Below, piece by piece: positions 36,145 to 44,566 of a DNA stretch of 64,000 nt (position 1 is its first letter; every line of letters begins with the position of its first letter). Under the pieces are notes generated by a model. The model saw only the letters and a list, made by a program, of their open reading frames with translations, did not search any database and had not been told where the DNA came from. The stretch spans positions 120,337-184,336 of the forward strand of contig CAVXMG010000045.1 in assembly GCA_963762735.1 (NCBI GenBank). The letters are read 5' to 3'. This DNA is from DASXKD01 sp963762735. GTDB taxonomy: Bacteria > Actinomycetota > Actinomycetes > Streptosporangiales > Streptosporangiaceae. Made by a program: the position numbers and the translations under genes.

Positions 36145-36255
36145 GCCCCGGGACGCCAGGCCGCCGTGGCGCGCTGGTTCGCAAGGTGGCCACGCCTGGA
36201 CCAGCGGGAGCCGTGTCACCGGCGGCACCAGCTAGCCGGGGCGGTCGTAATGCAC

Positions 36256-36270
36256 CATGAAAGTTTCATG
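36256..36270. promoter_or_regulatory. Putative operator 1 of the LacI gene (CATGAAAGTTTCATG)
   Basis: 15-base palindrome, perfect apart from its central base, about 290 bases before the LacI start. Same core as the sites before the GH5/sugar-binding spacer and, in opposite orientation, GH6. Confidence 0.65.
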
Positions 36271-36308
36271 AGATGGTTTTGCGCAGCCCAGGGCGCCATT
36301 GCCGGACC

Positions 36309-36319
36309 TGAAACTTTCA
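36309..36319. promoter_or_regulatory. Putative operator 2 of the LacI gene (TGAAACTTTCA)
   Basis: Perfect 5-bp arms around a central C, 51 bases (about five helical turns) after operator 1. Two in-phase sites upstream of a LacI gene suggest autoregulation with looping or cooperative binding. Confidence 0.65.
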
Positions 36320-36558
36320 CGTGCCCGGTGGCCTGGTGCGCGCGGGCCGTGGCCACAACATCGCAGGCCGGGCGCAGGTTCGCGGAAGCCCTTGACAGAG
36401 CGGTCGAGATGACCGGAATATTCAACAGAGAGTTGCAGGACCGTAACGCACCCGAAACATCGCGCTGGTGCGCGTCACTGAGAAGCAGTGCGCCACTTGG
36501 GGAATTGGCCTGCGGGCCAATCGGCCGGGCACCGAAGATGGCTGGCAAGGAGGCTGGG

Positions 36559-37578
36559 GTGTCGGGCACGGACACGAAGTTACGACCCAGACTGGCCGAT
36601 GTCGCCGAGCAGGCCGGGGTATCGCCGGCCACCGCGTCGCGCGTACTCACCGGTTCCGCGCGGGTACGGCCGGAGACCCGCCGTGAGGTCGAAGAGGCGA
36701 TAGCGCGCCTCGGTTATGTGCGCAACCGGGCGCCGCGCTCGTCGGCGCCGCGGCGGACCGGATCGATTGCGTTCGTCGTATGCGAGGACAACTCGCGCGT
36801 CTTTTCTGAGCCATTCTTTCCGCTTATGCTCAGGAGTATCAGCCGGGAGCTTTCCGCGCGCGGAATTCAGCTCGTCCTGCTTATGGCGCACTCGCCGCGC
36901 GATTACCAGATAGCATCTCGTTATCTGCGCAGCGGTCATGTGGACGGTGCCGTACTGGTCAGTATGCACGGCAAAAGGCCGTTGGATTTGCACAGCCTCG
37001 GGGTGCCCGTGGTGCTGGCTGGCCGGCCGTTCGGCAACGACGACGACCTGTCTTATGTGGACGCCGACAACGTCGGCGGCGCGCGGATGGCCGTGCGGTA
37101 TCTGCTCAAGCACGGCCGCAGCACGGTGGCCACGGTGGCCGGCCCGCCCGATATGTCCCCCGGCGTGGACCGGCTTCGCGGATACCGGATGACCATGGCC
37201 GATGCCGGGCTGAGCGATTCCGGGCTGATCGTGTTCGGCGACTTCGGCCGCGTCTCCGCCGAGCACGCCGTATACCGCCTGCTAGACCGCAGGCCCGGGC
37301 TGGACGCGGTGTTCGTCGCCTCGGACCTGATGGCGGCGGGCGCGCTGCGGGCATTGCGGCGCAGCGGCCGCCGGGTCCCCGAGGACGTGGCCGTGATCGG
37401 CTTCGAGGACTCGCCGCTGGCCCGGCACACGGACCCGAAGCTGACCACCGTGCGCCAGCCGGTGGAGGCCATGGGCGAGCGGCTGGCAAGCGAACTGCTC
37501 GCGCTGATCGGGCGGGCCGGCCAGGACCCCGTGCACGTAGTGCTCGACACCGAACTTGTGATCCGCGAATCCGCGTAA
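36559..37578 (+). CDS. LacI-family regulator of the polysaccharide island
   Basis: 339 residues, normal LacI length. Helix-turn-helix LADVAEQAGVSPATASRVLTG, hinge ending LGYVRNRAPRSSA, and the sugar-binding core with DADNVGGARMAVRYLLKHG, DAVFVASDLMAAGALRAL and TTVRQPVEAMGERLASELL. The GTG at 36559 is chosen because AAGGAGG sits five bases ahead. Two palindromes of the type TGAAASTTTCA lie upstream, and matching sites occur before the GH6, GH48 and GH5/sugar-binding genes, so I infer it represses them and itself until a cello- or xylo-oligosaccharide binds. That link is by motif sharing only. Confidence 0.88.
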   Translation: MSGTDTKLRPRLADVAEQAGVSPATASRVLTGSARVRPETRREVEEAIARLGYVRNRAPRSSAPRRTGSIAFVVCEDNSRVFSEPFFPLMLRSISRELSARGIQLVLLMAHSPRDYQIASRYLRSGHVDGAVLVSMHGKRPLDLHSLGVPVVLAGRPFGNDDDLSYVDADNVGGARMAVRYLLKHGRSTVATVAGPPDMSPGVDRLRGYRMTMADAGLSDSGLIVFGDFGRVSAEHAVYRLLDRRPGLDAVFVASDLMAAGALRALRRSGRRVPEDVAVIGFEDSPLARHTDPKLTTVRQPVEAMGERLASELLALIGRAGQDPVHVVLDTELVIRESA

Positions 37579-37784
37579 TCGCCTAGTTCATTGCGGTGAG
37601 GAATCCCAGCTCATTGCCGTGATTATCGGGTGATATCCGGGAAGCGCTGGATTGATCCCGGTTTGCCGTGTCATGATTTCCCCGCGGCGAGGGGGAGACG
37701 TGTGCATGGTGCCCGTCGGGCGTTCATGAGACGCGGCCCGGGGCTCCCTCTTTTCGGTGGGCTAGCCGAAGCGAAGGGGAAAAT
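37579..37784. promoter_or_regulatory. Spacer with GAAGCGCT half-site and a hairpin
   Basis: GGGAAGCGCTGG near 37637 resembles half of the GGGAAAGCGCTTCCC palindrome before GH48. TTCGG and CCGAA arms around 37752-37770 form a small hairpin just before the next start. Confidence 0.3.
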
Positions 37785-38975
37785 GTGAAAGTAACACGCT
37801 TGCGAGCCATGATCGGTGGCGCCTCGGTACTCGGGATCGGAGTGCTTCTGACGCTGCCCGCGGCACTGCCAGCAGCGGCATCGGCAGGACCGCACGTCAA
37901 GACGTTCCGGCCCGGGCACGCGCTGTACGACGTGGGTGTGCACCCGCGGATCACGGCGGCCCAGGCCCGGGCGTCCGAGCTTGCCGGGACGACCGTGCCC
38001 GAGTACACGGCCACCCAGAAGGTCGGCACCAAGAGCTTCACCTACACGATCGTGGGCAAGAACCCCGCGATCAAGGTGACTAATGCGTCGACCACGGTCA
38101 ATGCCGAGATCGTGCCGTTGATCATGAAGTTCTCGAACGGCGACACCTGGGACCCGACCAAGGTCGACAGCTGTGACTCCGGCGCGAGCGCGCTCACCCG
38201 GACGCAGAACTCGCCGATCGTCAAGCCCCAGGCCCACTCGTTCGGCGGCACCTCGGTCGGCAACGTGCAGGTGACCAACGCCTTCCAGCGCGCCGAGTTC
38301 TGGAAGGACGCTCAGGCCAGCGGGATCAACCCGAGCTACGGTGTCAAGCTAGCGTTCAAGACGCTCAGTCCGGTCACCATCAACGTGCCGAACGCCGACG
38401 CGGCCTTCTTCAGTGGAACCGGCTGTGGTAACAACCTGCTCGGCGCGGCCGAGATCAACTGGCTGGACAACCACCTCCAGACGGTCGTGATCCCGTCGCT
38501 GCAAAGCAAGGGTGTCGGGACGACGACGTTCCCGATCTTCCTGCTGCACAACTTCGTGGAGTACATCACCACCACGGGCAACTGCTGCGTGCTGGGCTAC
38601 CACAACAGCTTCAACACCTCCGCGGGCGCGCAGACCTACGGCCTGTCGATGTACGACAACTCCGGCGAATTCGCCGGCTCGTCGGACATCTCCGCGCTCT
38701 CCCACGAGGTGGCCGAGTGGCAGAACGACCCCGACACCGTCAACCCGACCCCGGCGTGGGGCCACATCGGCCAGGTCAGCGGCTGCCAGTCCAACCTGGA
38801 GGTGGGCGACCCGCTGTCCGGCACGACCTTCAATGACGCGCTGGGCGGCTTCACCTACCACCCGCAGGAACTGGCCTTCTTCTCGTGGTTCTACCACCAG
38901 AAGCCGAGCCTCGGCGTGAACGGCTGGTACTCCGACCAGGGCACCTTCACGACCCCCGCGGCGGCCTGCACCTGA
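37785..38975 (+). CDS. Secreted protein with metallopeptidase-like HEVAEW motif
   Basis: 396 residues, signal peptide (GVLLTLPAALPAAASAG). I do not recognise a named family. Most notable is DISALSHEVAEWQNDPDTVNP, where HEVAE looks like half of a zinc-metallopeptidase site without the second histidine of HExxH; a later histidine (WGHIGQVSGC or TYHPQEL) could be the third ligand, as in atypical metallopeptidases. Cysteines at GCGNN, GNCCVLG and VSGCQSN suggest disulphides. GTG start with GAAGGGGA upstream. A perfect 14-bp stem-loop follows the gene, so it is monocistronic. Confidence 0.7.
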   Translation: MKVTRLRAMIGGASVLGIGVLLTLPAALPAAASAGPHVKTFRPGHALYDVGVHPRITAAQARASELAGTTVPEYTATQKVGTKSFTYTIVGKNPAIKVTNASTTVNAEIVPLIMKFSNGDTWDPTKVDSCDSGASALTRTQNSPIVKPQAHSFGGTSVGNVQVTNAFQRAEFWKDAQASGINPSYGVKLAFKTLSPVTINVPNADAAFFSGTGCGNNLLGAAEINWLDNHLQTVVIPSLQSKGVGTTTFPIFLLHNFVEYITTTGNCCVLGYHNSFNTSAGAQTYGLSMYDNSGEFAGSSDISALSHEVAEWQNDPDTVNPTPAWGHIGQVSGCQSNLEVGDPLSGTTFNDALGGFTYHPQELAFFSWFYHQKPSLGVNGWYSDQGTFTTPAAACT

Positions 38976-39005
38976 TCACCGGATAGCGGTACCGCAACTT
39001 CATAG

Positions 39006-39051
39006 ATCCGCCCGGAGGGAGCCGTAACAAGCCCGCCCCCTCCGGGCGGAT
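39006..39051 (+). terminator. Strong stem-loop terminator
   Basis: ATCCGCCCGGAGGG pairs perfectly with CCCTCCGGGCGGAT (14 bp, 18-base loop), 30 bases after the stop of the secreted-protein gene. Confidence 0.8.
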
Positions 39052-39232
39052 TCATGTCCGGCGCCACCAGATCCGCGGTGCCGCCGGGCAAGACGCCCGT
39101 CCTGTGGCGCCGAATAGAAGGTATGCGGACCAAGCCGGGCGCGGGGTATCGCCTGCGCCTTGCGGCCCGGTTCGCCGCCCATATCCGGGAACAGGAGGCA
39201 TCCATGGAATCTGACGGCGCAGGAGGCCAGGC

Positions 39233-40564
39233 ATGAACCCGAAGCGGGCGGGGCGAGTCCTCGCGGCGCTGGCGGCGGTGTGCGGGGCCGGGCTGGGGAG
39301 CACCTGGGCCGCGGCGGCGTCGCAGCCGGTGGCGTGGGGAACGACGAGCAGCGCCCCGGCGGGCGCCCGGGGGCAGTTGCTCGGCGTGGCTGCGGCGTCC
39401 TCGGCCGATGTGCTCGCCGTCGGCGGGTACAACCCCGGGCAGCCGCCGACGGCGGTGCTGACCAGGCCGTACGCGGAGCACTGGAATGGCAGCGGGTGGA
39501 GTGCTACCCACGTGCCGCTGGGGACGGTGTACCCGTCCGGTCAGGCTGCCCAGCTCAACGGCGTGACCGAGGTCGCCCCTGGCGACGGCTGGGCGGTCGG
39601 CACGGTCTCTGACCCCTCGTCGCTGGCCAGCCGGACACTCGCCTACCACTGGGACGGAACGGCCTGGACGCGCAGCCCGACACCGGACCCCGCGGGCCCG
39701 TCGCAGACCAACCAGCTCGGCGCCGTCGCCGCCCGGGCCGCGAATGACGTGTGGGCCGTCGGCGGCGATGACTACCCGGCGGTGTCGCTGGTGCTGCACT
39801 GGAACGGCAGCGCCTGGCGGCGGGTGAGCGTTCCCGATATCGGCTCACTGGACGCCGTCACCGCCGCACCGGGGCGCGTCTGGGTCGCAGGCGGCGACCA
39901 GGTGGACCAGTTCGACGGGACGGCCTGGACCACGCTGCCGGTCCTGCGGTCCGCTCCAATCGTCACGGGCCTGGCCGACACAGCCGCCGGGCTGTGGGCG
40001 GTGGGATACGTGGCTACCTCCTGCGGGGAATCGGTCTGCACCACCTCGTACGCGGCGTTGTGGAACGGCACGACCTGGACCGTGGCACCGGCCGGTGGCG
40101 GTACCGGTCTGTCCGGGGTGGCCGCCGCGGGATCGCAGGTGCTGGCCGCCTCCGGGCCCGGGGTGGTGCGGCTGAGCCTCACCGGCGCCTCCGCGCAGGT
40201 CACCCCAGCGGTCAATCCGCTGCAGCTGACCGCGATCGCCGCCGACCCGGCCGGGAACCCGTGGGCGGCCGGCTGGACGGCGGCCCAGGGAACGGTCAAG
40301 CCGGCCATCATCAACGCGCCCGGCATCGGGCAGGGCGGCATCTCCGTGACCACCGGCGCCTCGGCTGCCACGGTCACCTGGACAGGCCCGGCGAACGGCG
40401 CGGGTGCGACCGATCAGAGCGGCCGGTTCGCCGTCGGCGGGCTGCCCGACGGCAGCTACACCGTCACCGCCAGCCTGCCCGGCTGCCAGCCCGGCGTGGC
40501 AACCGCCAAGGTCACCGCCGGACACGTCAGCGCCGTCAACGCGCACATCACCTGCCCGCCGTGA
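39233..40564 (+). CDS. Secreted HWNG-repeat beta-propeller protein (paralogue 1)
   Basis: 443 residues: signal peptide (LAALAAVCGAGLGSTWAAAAS), then about six repeats of 45-50 residues built as GVxxxAPGDxWAVG-xxxx-LxxHWNGTAWxxxPxP, and a C-terminal carboxypeptidase-regulatory-like domain (QSGRFAVGGLPDGSYTVTASLPGC). The repeat pattern predicts a beta-propeller. Four paralogues occur in this window. Function unknown; secreted propellers of this kind may bind carbohydrate or act in adhesion, which is speculation. The ATG at 39233 lacks a strong ribosome binding site (CAGGAGGCCAGGC just upstream provides AGGAGG). Confidence 0.8.
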   Translation: MNPKRAGRVLAALAAVCGAGLGSTWAAAASQPVAWGTTSSAPAGARGQLLGVAAASSADVLAVGGYNPGQPPTAVLTRPYAEHWNGSGWSATHVPLGTVYPSGQAAQLNGVTEVAPGDGWAVGTVSDPSSLASRTLAYHWDGTAWTRSPTPDPAGPSQTNQLGAVAARAANDVWAVGGDDYPAVSLVLHWNGSAWRRVSVPDIGSLDAVTAAPGRVWVAGGDQVDQFDGTAWTTLPVLRSAPIVTGLADTAAGLWAVGYVATSCGESVCTTSYAALWNGTTWTVAPAGGGTGLSGVAAAGSQVLAASGPGVVRLSLTGASAQVTPAVNPLQLTAIAADPAGNPWAAGWTAAQGTVKPAIINAPGIGQGGISVTTGASAATVTWTGPANGAGATDQSGRFAVGGLPDGSYTVTASLPGCQPGVATAKVTAGHVSAVNAHITCPP

Positions 40565-40670
40565 TCCGGAGCCCGCGCCCGGACCCGGCCTTCCCGGGAC
40601 AGCCACGCCGTCCCGGCCACTCCAGCAACGTGATCATGGCAATCTGGCCCCTCCGCCTCCGGTTCTCCCA

Positions 40671-40799
40671 TGATCATGGCCAGCTCCCGCGATCTACCAG
40701 CGTGAATGTGGCGTTTCGGATTTGGCGCGCCATTCCTTTGTGACACTCCGCCATGATCATGGCCGCCTGGTTTCCTGTCTTGTCATCCGGGCGTGGCAG
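40671..40799. repeat. 129-bp dispersed element with TGATCATGG motifs, copy 1
   Basis: Starts TGATCATGGCCAGCTCCCG, contains GCGTTTCGGATTTGGCGCGC and a second CATGATCATGG, ends GGGCGTGGCAG. About 14 differences from copy 2 at 43062-43190 by eye, no indels. A further TGATCATGG lies at 40631. Between convergent genes. Confidence 0.85.
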
Positions 40800-41113
40800 A
40801 GTGTTAGCGAGCTCGTTATTTGGTGATGTTGCGGCAGTGCTCCGTGAGCACGGTTCGGCACCTTGATGAGCACTGCTGCTCCTGTCGCCGTCCGTGACTG
40901 AGTCTTGGTCGGCGGTCACCGCAACGTGCACAGTCGCGGTGTCACGGACTGCCGGGGGACGGCTATGACGGTCGCCTGTTGTGATGAACGGCATAACACC
41001 GACCATGCGCTATCCGTTCGTTCGGTGCGGATTCACGCATGTCGCCTGAGCTCGCGTGCGGCATCCAGATAGGTTGATCGGTTCGCCGGGGCTTGCCGTG
41101 TCCTGGCTGTGCG
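40800..41113. other. Intergenic region with two long inverted repeats
   Basis: GCAGTGCTC (40834-40842) pairs with GAGCACTGC (40868-40876); GTCCGTGAC (40890-40898) pairs with GTCACGGAC (40941-40949). Both are perfect 9-bp stems with long loops. Sitting between convergent genes they may be terminators, or a structured RNA. Confidence 0.45.
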
Positions 41114-42226
41114 TTACTTGACCGCGGAAGTGGGGGCGAGATGCAGCAGGTCCCCGGCGGTGAAGTCGACCACCCACAGCCCACTCGGGGCGGCGGTGAT
41201 GTAGGTGGGCGATGTCCCGGCTGGGATCGCCGTGCCGATGATCTGGTTCGATGCCGGGTCGATGCGGATGAGCGTGCCGGGCGGTTCTGCCGATACCCAG
41301 GCCGAGCCTGCCCAGAAGGTGACACGCACGGCGTTCTTCAGCGAGCGGATGGTCGCGGTCACCCTGCCGGCCGCGGGATCCACGCGGTGGACCCCGCCGT
41401 AGTTGCCCGTCCCCCACAGTGACCCAGCGCCGGCGGCGGTGACGTCTGGGATGTTCACCAGAGTGCGGGTCATGGTACCGGTCGCCGGGTTGATGCGGCT
41501 TACCGACCCGTTGCTGTCTCCGTTGGTGACCCACAGCGCGCCAAAGGCAGCGACCATCCAGCCGCCGCCGGTGCCGACCCGGATGGGCGGGCCGCTGACG
41601 TGGTTGGTCCGCGGGTCGATGCGGAACACCACAGCCGGGCCCGCCCTGGGCTCATCCACCCAGACCCGGCCGTAGGCGACCGTGACAACGACGGGAGTGG
41701 GCGGGAGGCGGATGAAGGACGCGACACGGTTGCGGCGCGGATCGATCCGGTAAACGCCGAACCGGCCACGGTCGCGGCCGGTCACCCAGACCGCGCCGGC
41801 ACCCGTGGCGATGCGGCTCTGCTTGAGGCCGATGCCCGGGACGGCAATGGTGGTCACGATCTGGGCGGTCACCGGGTCGACCCGGTAGATCACGCCCTCG
41901 CCGGTGACCCAGATGGCCCCGAACCCGGCCACCGGGAAGGTTCCCCCGTGGCTGAGGTGGGTGCGGCTTACAACGGCGAGCGGCGGCGCGGGCTGTGGTC
42001 GCGGATGGCTGGCGGCCGGGCCCGGAATCGCGTGCCATAGGTAGGGCGCTGCGATGGCCGCAGCGGCGATAACTGCCATGAACACCGCCGCGATCCCGCT
42101 GCGCCGCCACGTTCGCCGGCGGAGCCGCCCCTCGATCTGCGGCCACGCGCCGGGAGATAGCTTGTGCCCGGCGGCCTCCCGCTCCAGGGCCAGCCGCAGG
42201 CGTGCCGCGATCTGATCGTGTTCCAT
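41114..42226 (-). CDS. Anti-sigma-like membrane protein with extracellular propeller
   Basis: 370 residues: short N-terminal helical region (MEHDQIAARLRLALEREAAG), one transmembrane helix (about 43-65, GIAAVFMAVIAAAAIAAPYLW), then seven blades of a Vgb/YVTN-like propeller, each with GAxWVT/VDPxTxxV patterns (for example FGAIWVTGEGVIYRVDPVTAQIV). Its ATG directly abuts the TAA of the sigma factor gene, so the two are coupled. By position and topology it is probably the sigma factor's membrane regulator, with the propeller as sensor outside; the N-terminal part is shorter than a zinc-type anti-sigma domain and lacks its HxxxCxxC. Confidence 0.7.
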   Translation of the reverse strand: MEHDQIAARLRLALEREAAGHKLSPGAWPQIEGRLRRRTWRRSGIAAVFMAVIAAAAIAAPYLWHAIPGPAASHPRPQPAPPLAVVSRTHLSHGGTFPVAGFGAIWVTGEGVIYRVDPVTAQIVTTIAVPGIGLKQSRIATGAGAVWVTGRDRGRFGVYRIDPRRNRVASFIRLPPTPVVVTVAYGRVWVDEPRAGPAVVFRIDPRTNHVSGPPIRVGTGGGWMVAAFGALWVTNGDSNGSVSRINPATGTMTRTLVNIPDVTAAGAGSLWGTGNYGGVHRVDPAAGRVTATIRSLKNAVRVTFWAGSAWVSAEPPGTLIRIDPASNQIIGTAIPAGTSPTYITAAPSGLWVVDFTAGDLLHLAPTSAVK

Positions 42227-42757
42227 TTACGCACCACCTTGATCGTGCTTTGGCTGAGGCGCCGGGACTGTTCCGGGGTCGGCGAGCAGCCGCTCCAGCC
42301 GGCGTAGGGCCTTGGCGGTCTGGCTCTTTACCGTGCCCACCGACACCCCCAGCGCCGCCGCCGTGTCGGCCTCAGAGAGATCCAGGTAGAAACGCAACAC
42401 GACGCAGGCGCGCTTGCCCGCGGGCAAACACGCGAGCGCACGCAGCACGTCGATGGCTTCGCCCGGATCAGCTGACCGCAGGTCCCCGGCGCCGCGCCAG
42501 CGCCAGGCCCGGCGCTCCAGCAACCTGCGGCGCAGGCTCCTGCGTGCGAGATTGACCACACTGGTGCGCAAGTAAGCCGGGGCAGACCGCGGATCGCGGA
42601 TGTTGCCCCAGCTGTGCCATGCGCGGACAAACGCCTCCTGGGCGAGTTCCTCAGCCAGGCCCCAGTCATTGGTCAGCGCAAAGGCCAGCCGCACAAGCTC
42701 GGCGTAATGGCGCTCATACAGCAGCACCACGGCCTCACGGCGTGAAGGGCGACCCAT
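42227..42757 (-). CDS. ECF sigma factor, SigE-like subfamily
   Basis: 176 residues. Region 2: VVLLYERHYAELVRLAFALTND to AEELAQEAFVRAWHSW; region 4: LACLPAGKRACVVLRFYLDLSEADTAAALGVSVGTVKSQTAKALRRL. This is the actinobacterial SigE-type (TIGR02983-like) group. ATG 42757 is preferred over a start 39 bases upstream inside Gly/Pro-rich sequence. Transcribed with the propeller-bearing membrane protein. Target promoters cannot be read from the window. Confidence 0.9.
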   Translation of the reverse strand: MGRPSRREAVVLLYERHYAELVRLAFALTNDWGLAEELAQEAFVRAWHSWGNIRDPRSAPAYLRTSVVNLARRSLRRRLLERRAWRWRGAGDLRSADPGEAIDVLRALACLPAGKRACVVLRFYLDLSEADTAAALGVSVGTVKSQTAKALRRLERLLADPGTVPAPQPKHDQGGA

Positions 42758-42961
42758 GCCAGTAAGATCCCCGGGCCACGCAGAAGGTTGCCGCACGCTG
42801 CCCGCATTCCAAATTCGTCATAGCCAGCACCCACGATCACCCCCTCCACGAGGCCCAGGACGAGGCAAGAGAGTCACGGCCAGGCACCAGCCAGCGGGCC
42901 AGAAGACGTCACCGGCTGGGTCACCGTGCCCGCGGGCGAAGGTCGGCGCGTACCAGCCTGG

Positions 42962-43070
42962 CTGTCACAGGTCAGCGGTCCATTCGATGACCAGCCGGGC
43001 CTGGCCGACACGGTCTGGGTTTTGGGATTTATTACGCCACCCCCCACGTGCGGTAGTCCCGTGATCATGG
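42962..43070. repeat. Intergenic repeat family, copy A
   Basis: CTGTCACAGGTCAGCGGTCC, CGATGACCAGCCGGGCCTGG, GGGTTTTGGGATTTATTACG, CCACCCCCCACGTG, ending GTGATCATGG. It runs directly into the 129-bp element copy 2. Members B-E share the same order of blocks. Confidence 0.75.
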
Positions 43071-43190
43071 CTGGCTCCCGGGATCTACCAGCGTGAACGT
43101 GGCGTTTCGGATTTGGCGCGCCATGCCCTGGGGACACTCCGCCGTGATCATGGCCGACTGGTTTCCTGCCTTGCCATGCGGGCGTGGCAG
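43062..43190. repeat. 129-bp dispersed element with TGATCATGG motifs, copy 2
   Basis: Same length and block order as the copy at 40671-40799 (GGATCTACCAGCGTGAACGT, TTCGGATTTGGCGCGCCAT, ending GGCGTGGCAG). Overlaps the end of intergenic repeat A. Together they fill the 42.8-43.2 kb spacer upstream of the sigma factor. Confidence 0.85.
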
Positions 43191-43240
43191 GCACCGGCCC
43201 GGCTATGCCCGATGACTGGGGTCCGCCCTGGGCCTGCTCT

Positions 43241-43708
43241 CTAAACCGGGGCCGGGGTTTCCCACGTTGTCCAGATGATGCCGGCATCATCGGCGGCGGG
43301 CTGGTTGCGCATCATGCGGTGCAGTGCGCCGGTATCGATTTCTTCCATGAGCCAGATCATCTCGTGGCCTTCCGCGAAGGGCTCCAAGAGGAACCGGTGA
43401 CCGAAACGGGCCCTGGGGAATTCCTGGTGGGAGGCGTCTTCGACATCGGCGCGCTGCTGTTCCAGTTCCGGGTCGCTGTTGGGGTTCCCCCAGGCGGTCC
43501 AGATGATGCCGGCCCTGTCGGGGAGAGGCGGGTTGTCTATTATCTGGTGCAAGACGTCGGCCTCGAGCTGTTCGATGAGCCGGGCGGTCTGGCGGTGCCC
43601 GCCAGAGGGCTCTGACTCGAACCGGTGGCCGAAACGGGCGCGGGGGAAGTCCTCGTGGGAGAACTCGGCCGCGACGCGCCGCCCCGGGCTGCGCCCGATG
43701 ATGATCAC
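43241..43708 (-). CDS. Hypothetical protein with two internal repeats
   Basis: 155 residues from a GTG, made of two homologous halves of about 65: FPRARFGHRFESEP, IEQLEADVLHQIIDNPP, RAGIIWTAW in the first and FPRARFGHRFLLEP, MEEIDTGALHRMMRNQP, DAGIIWTTW in the second. I do not recognise the family. The same frame continues upstream (WLDQATIQAVRDGAQPGDP, PDTYFDRGTDTEVIIIG) to an ATG at 43939 but is interrupted by a TAG at 43880-43882, so the real gene may be a 232-codon gene broken by a nonsense mutation, or translation may begin internally. Confidence 0.55.
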   Translation of the reverse strand: MIIIGRSPGRRVAAEFSHEDFPRARFGHRFESEPSGGHRQTARLIEQLEADVLHQIIDNPPLPDRAGIIWTAWGNPNSDPELEQQRADVEDASHQEFPRARFGHRFLLEPFAEGHEMIWLMEEIDTGALHRMMRNQPAADDAGIIWTTWETPAPV

Positions 43709-44051
43709 TTCGGTGTCCGTGCCCCGGTCGAAGTAGGTGTCGGGCCGCCGGGGCGGGAGCGGGTCGCCGGGCTGGGCGCCGTCGCGGACTGCCTGGATGG
43801 TCGCCTGGTCGAGCCATGTCCGCCTGCCCTGGGCGAGGGCCTTGCGGGCTTCTGCGCAGGCGCGCTCGGTCAGGACCGGCTACGGGCCGACGGGGGGGCG
43901 GCCGACCTTCTCCGGCTGGGTGTGATTCCTCGTGGCCATGCCGCACGCCACGTCGGGCGGCTGTGCGGCTGCTGTTGGGGTTGTATGGTCGTCTGCCCAG
44001 GTCGACTATCTGTCCTAGATTGATCAGGTCGCCGGGTGTGAGGAGCGGCGA

Positions 44052-44566
44052 GTGCGGCACGCGGGGCGGTGGCAGAGTCCGGCATCGGGCAGGGCGCCAC
44101 GTTGGTGGCGGACCCGGCGGGGTCGCGTGCTCTGGCCGTTCGCGATTGGCCTGGCGTTCTGTGCGCTGGGGCTGTGGCAGGCCTGACGTACCGGCATAAT
44201 CAGGCGGCCTTCCGTGCCCATGCGGTGCCTGCCAGGGCTGTTATCGACCAGATCTATGCCAGTGCCCCTTCGCAGAACTACGACGCGCCCACATTTAGCC
44301 AGTACGCGCTTGTTCACTTTCAGGTGCAAGGACGGACCGCGCATGCGCGAGTTCTGTTGGCAGACAATTGCAGAGGGACGTGCATCCCCGAATATCGCGT
44401 TGGGCAAGTACTTACCGTCGAGTACAGCCCCGAGAATCTGAGCTATGCTCGGCTGCCTTACCGGGCCAGCGGGATCTCACCCGACTTCCTGTACGCCCTC
44501 CTGGCGTTCGGGCTCATGGCAGTCATGTTCCTCGCTGCAGCGGTCATCAACATGGTGACTGCGTGA
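44052..44566 (+). pseudogene. DUF3592-like small membrane protein, frameshifted
   Basis: From GTG 44052 (AGGAG upstream) one frame gives an Arg-rich start and the first membrane helix VLWPFAIGLAFCALGLWQA, then hits TGA at 44184. The rest continues in another frame: TYRHNQAAFRAHA, an extracellular region with FSQYALVHFQVQGRTAHARV, VGQVLTVEYSPENLSYARLP, and a second helix FLYALLAFGLMAVMFLAAAVI. Insertion of one base at about 44185 (GCC TGG ACG TAC) would join them into AWTYRHNQ. The two-helix layout with VxVxYxPxxPxxA is that of DUF3592 proteins. An ORF beginning at 44069 in the second frame is a partial artefact. Confidence 0.65.

Larger units (their letters stand above)
36066..36558. other. 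Long leader region of the LacI gene
   Basis: Besides the FKBP tail duplicate and two palindromes, it holds TTGACAGAGCGGTCGAGATG-like sequence around 36392, whose TTGACA could be a -35 box. In-frame ATGs in this stretch would add up to 131 residues to the regulator, but they lack family similarity. Confidence 0.4.
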
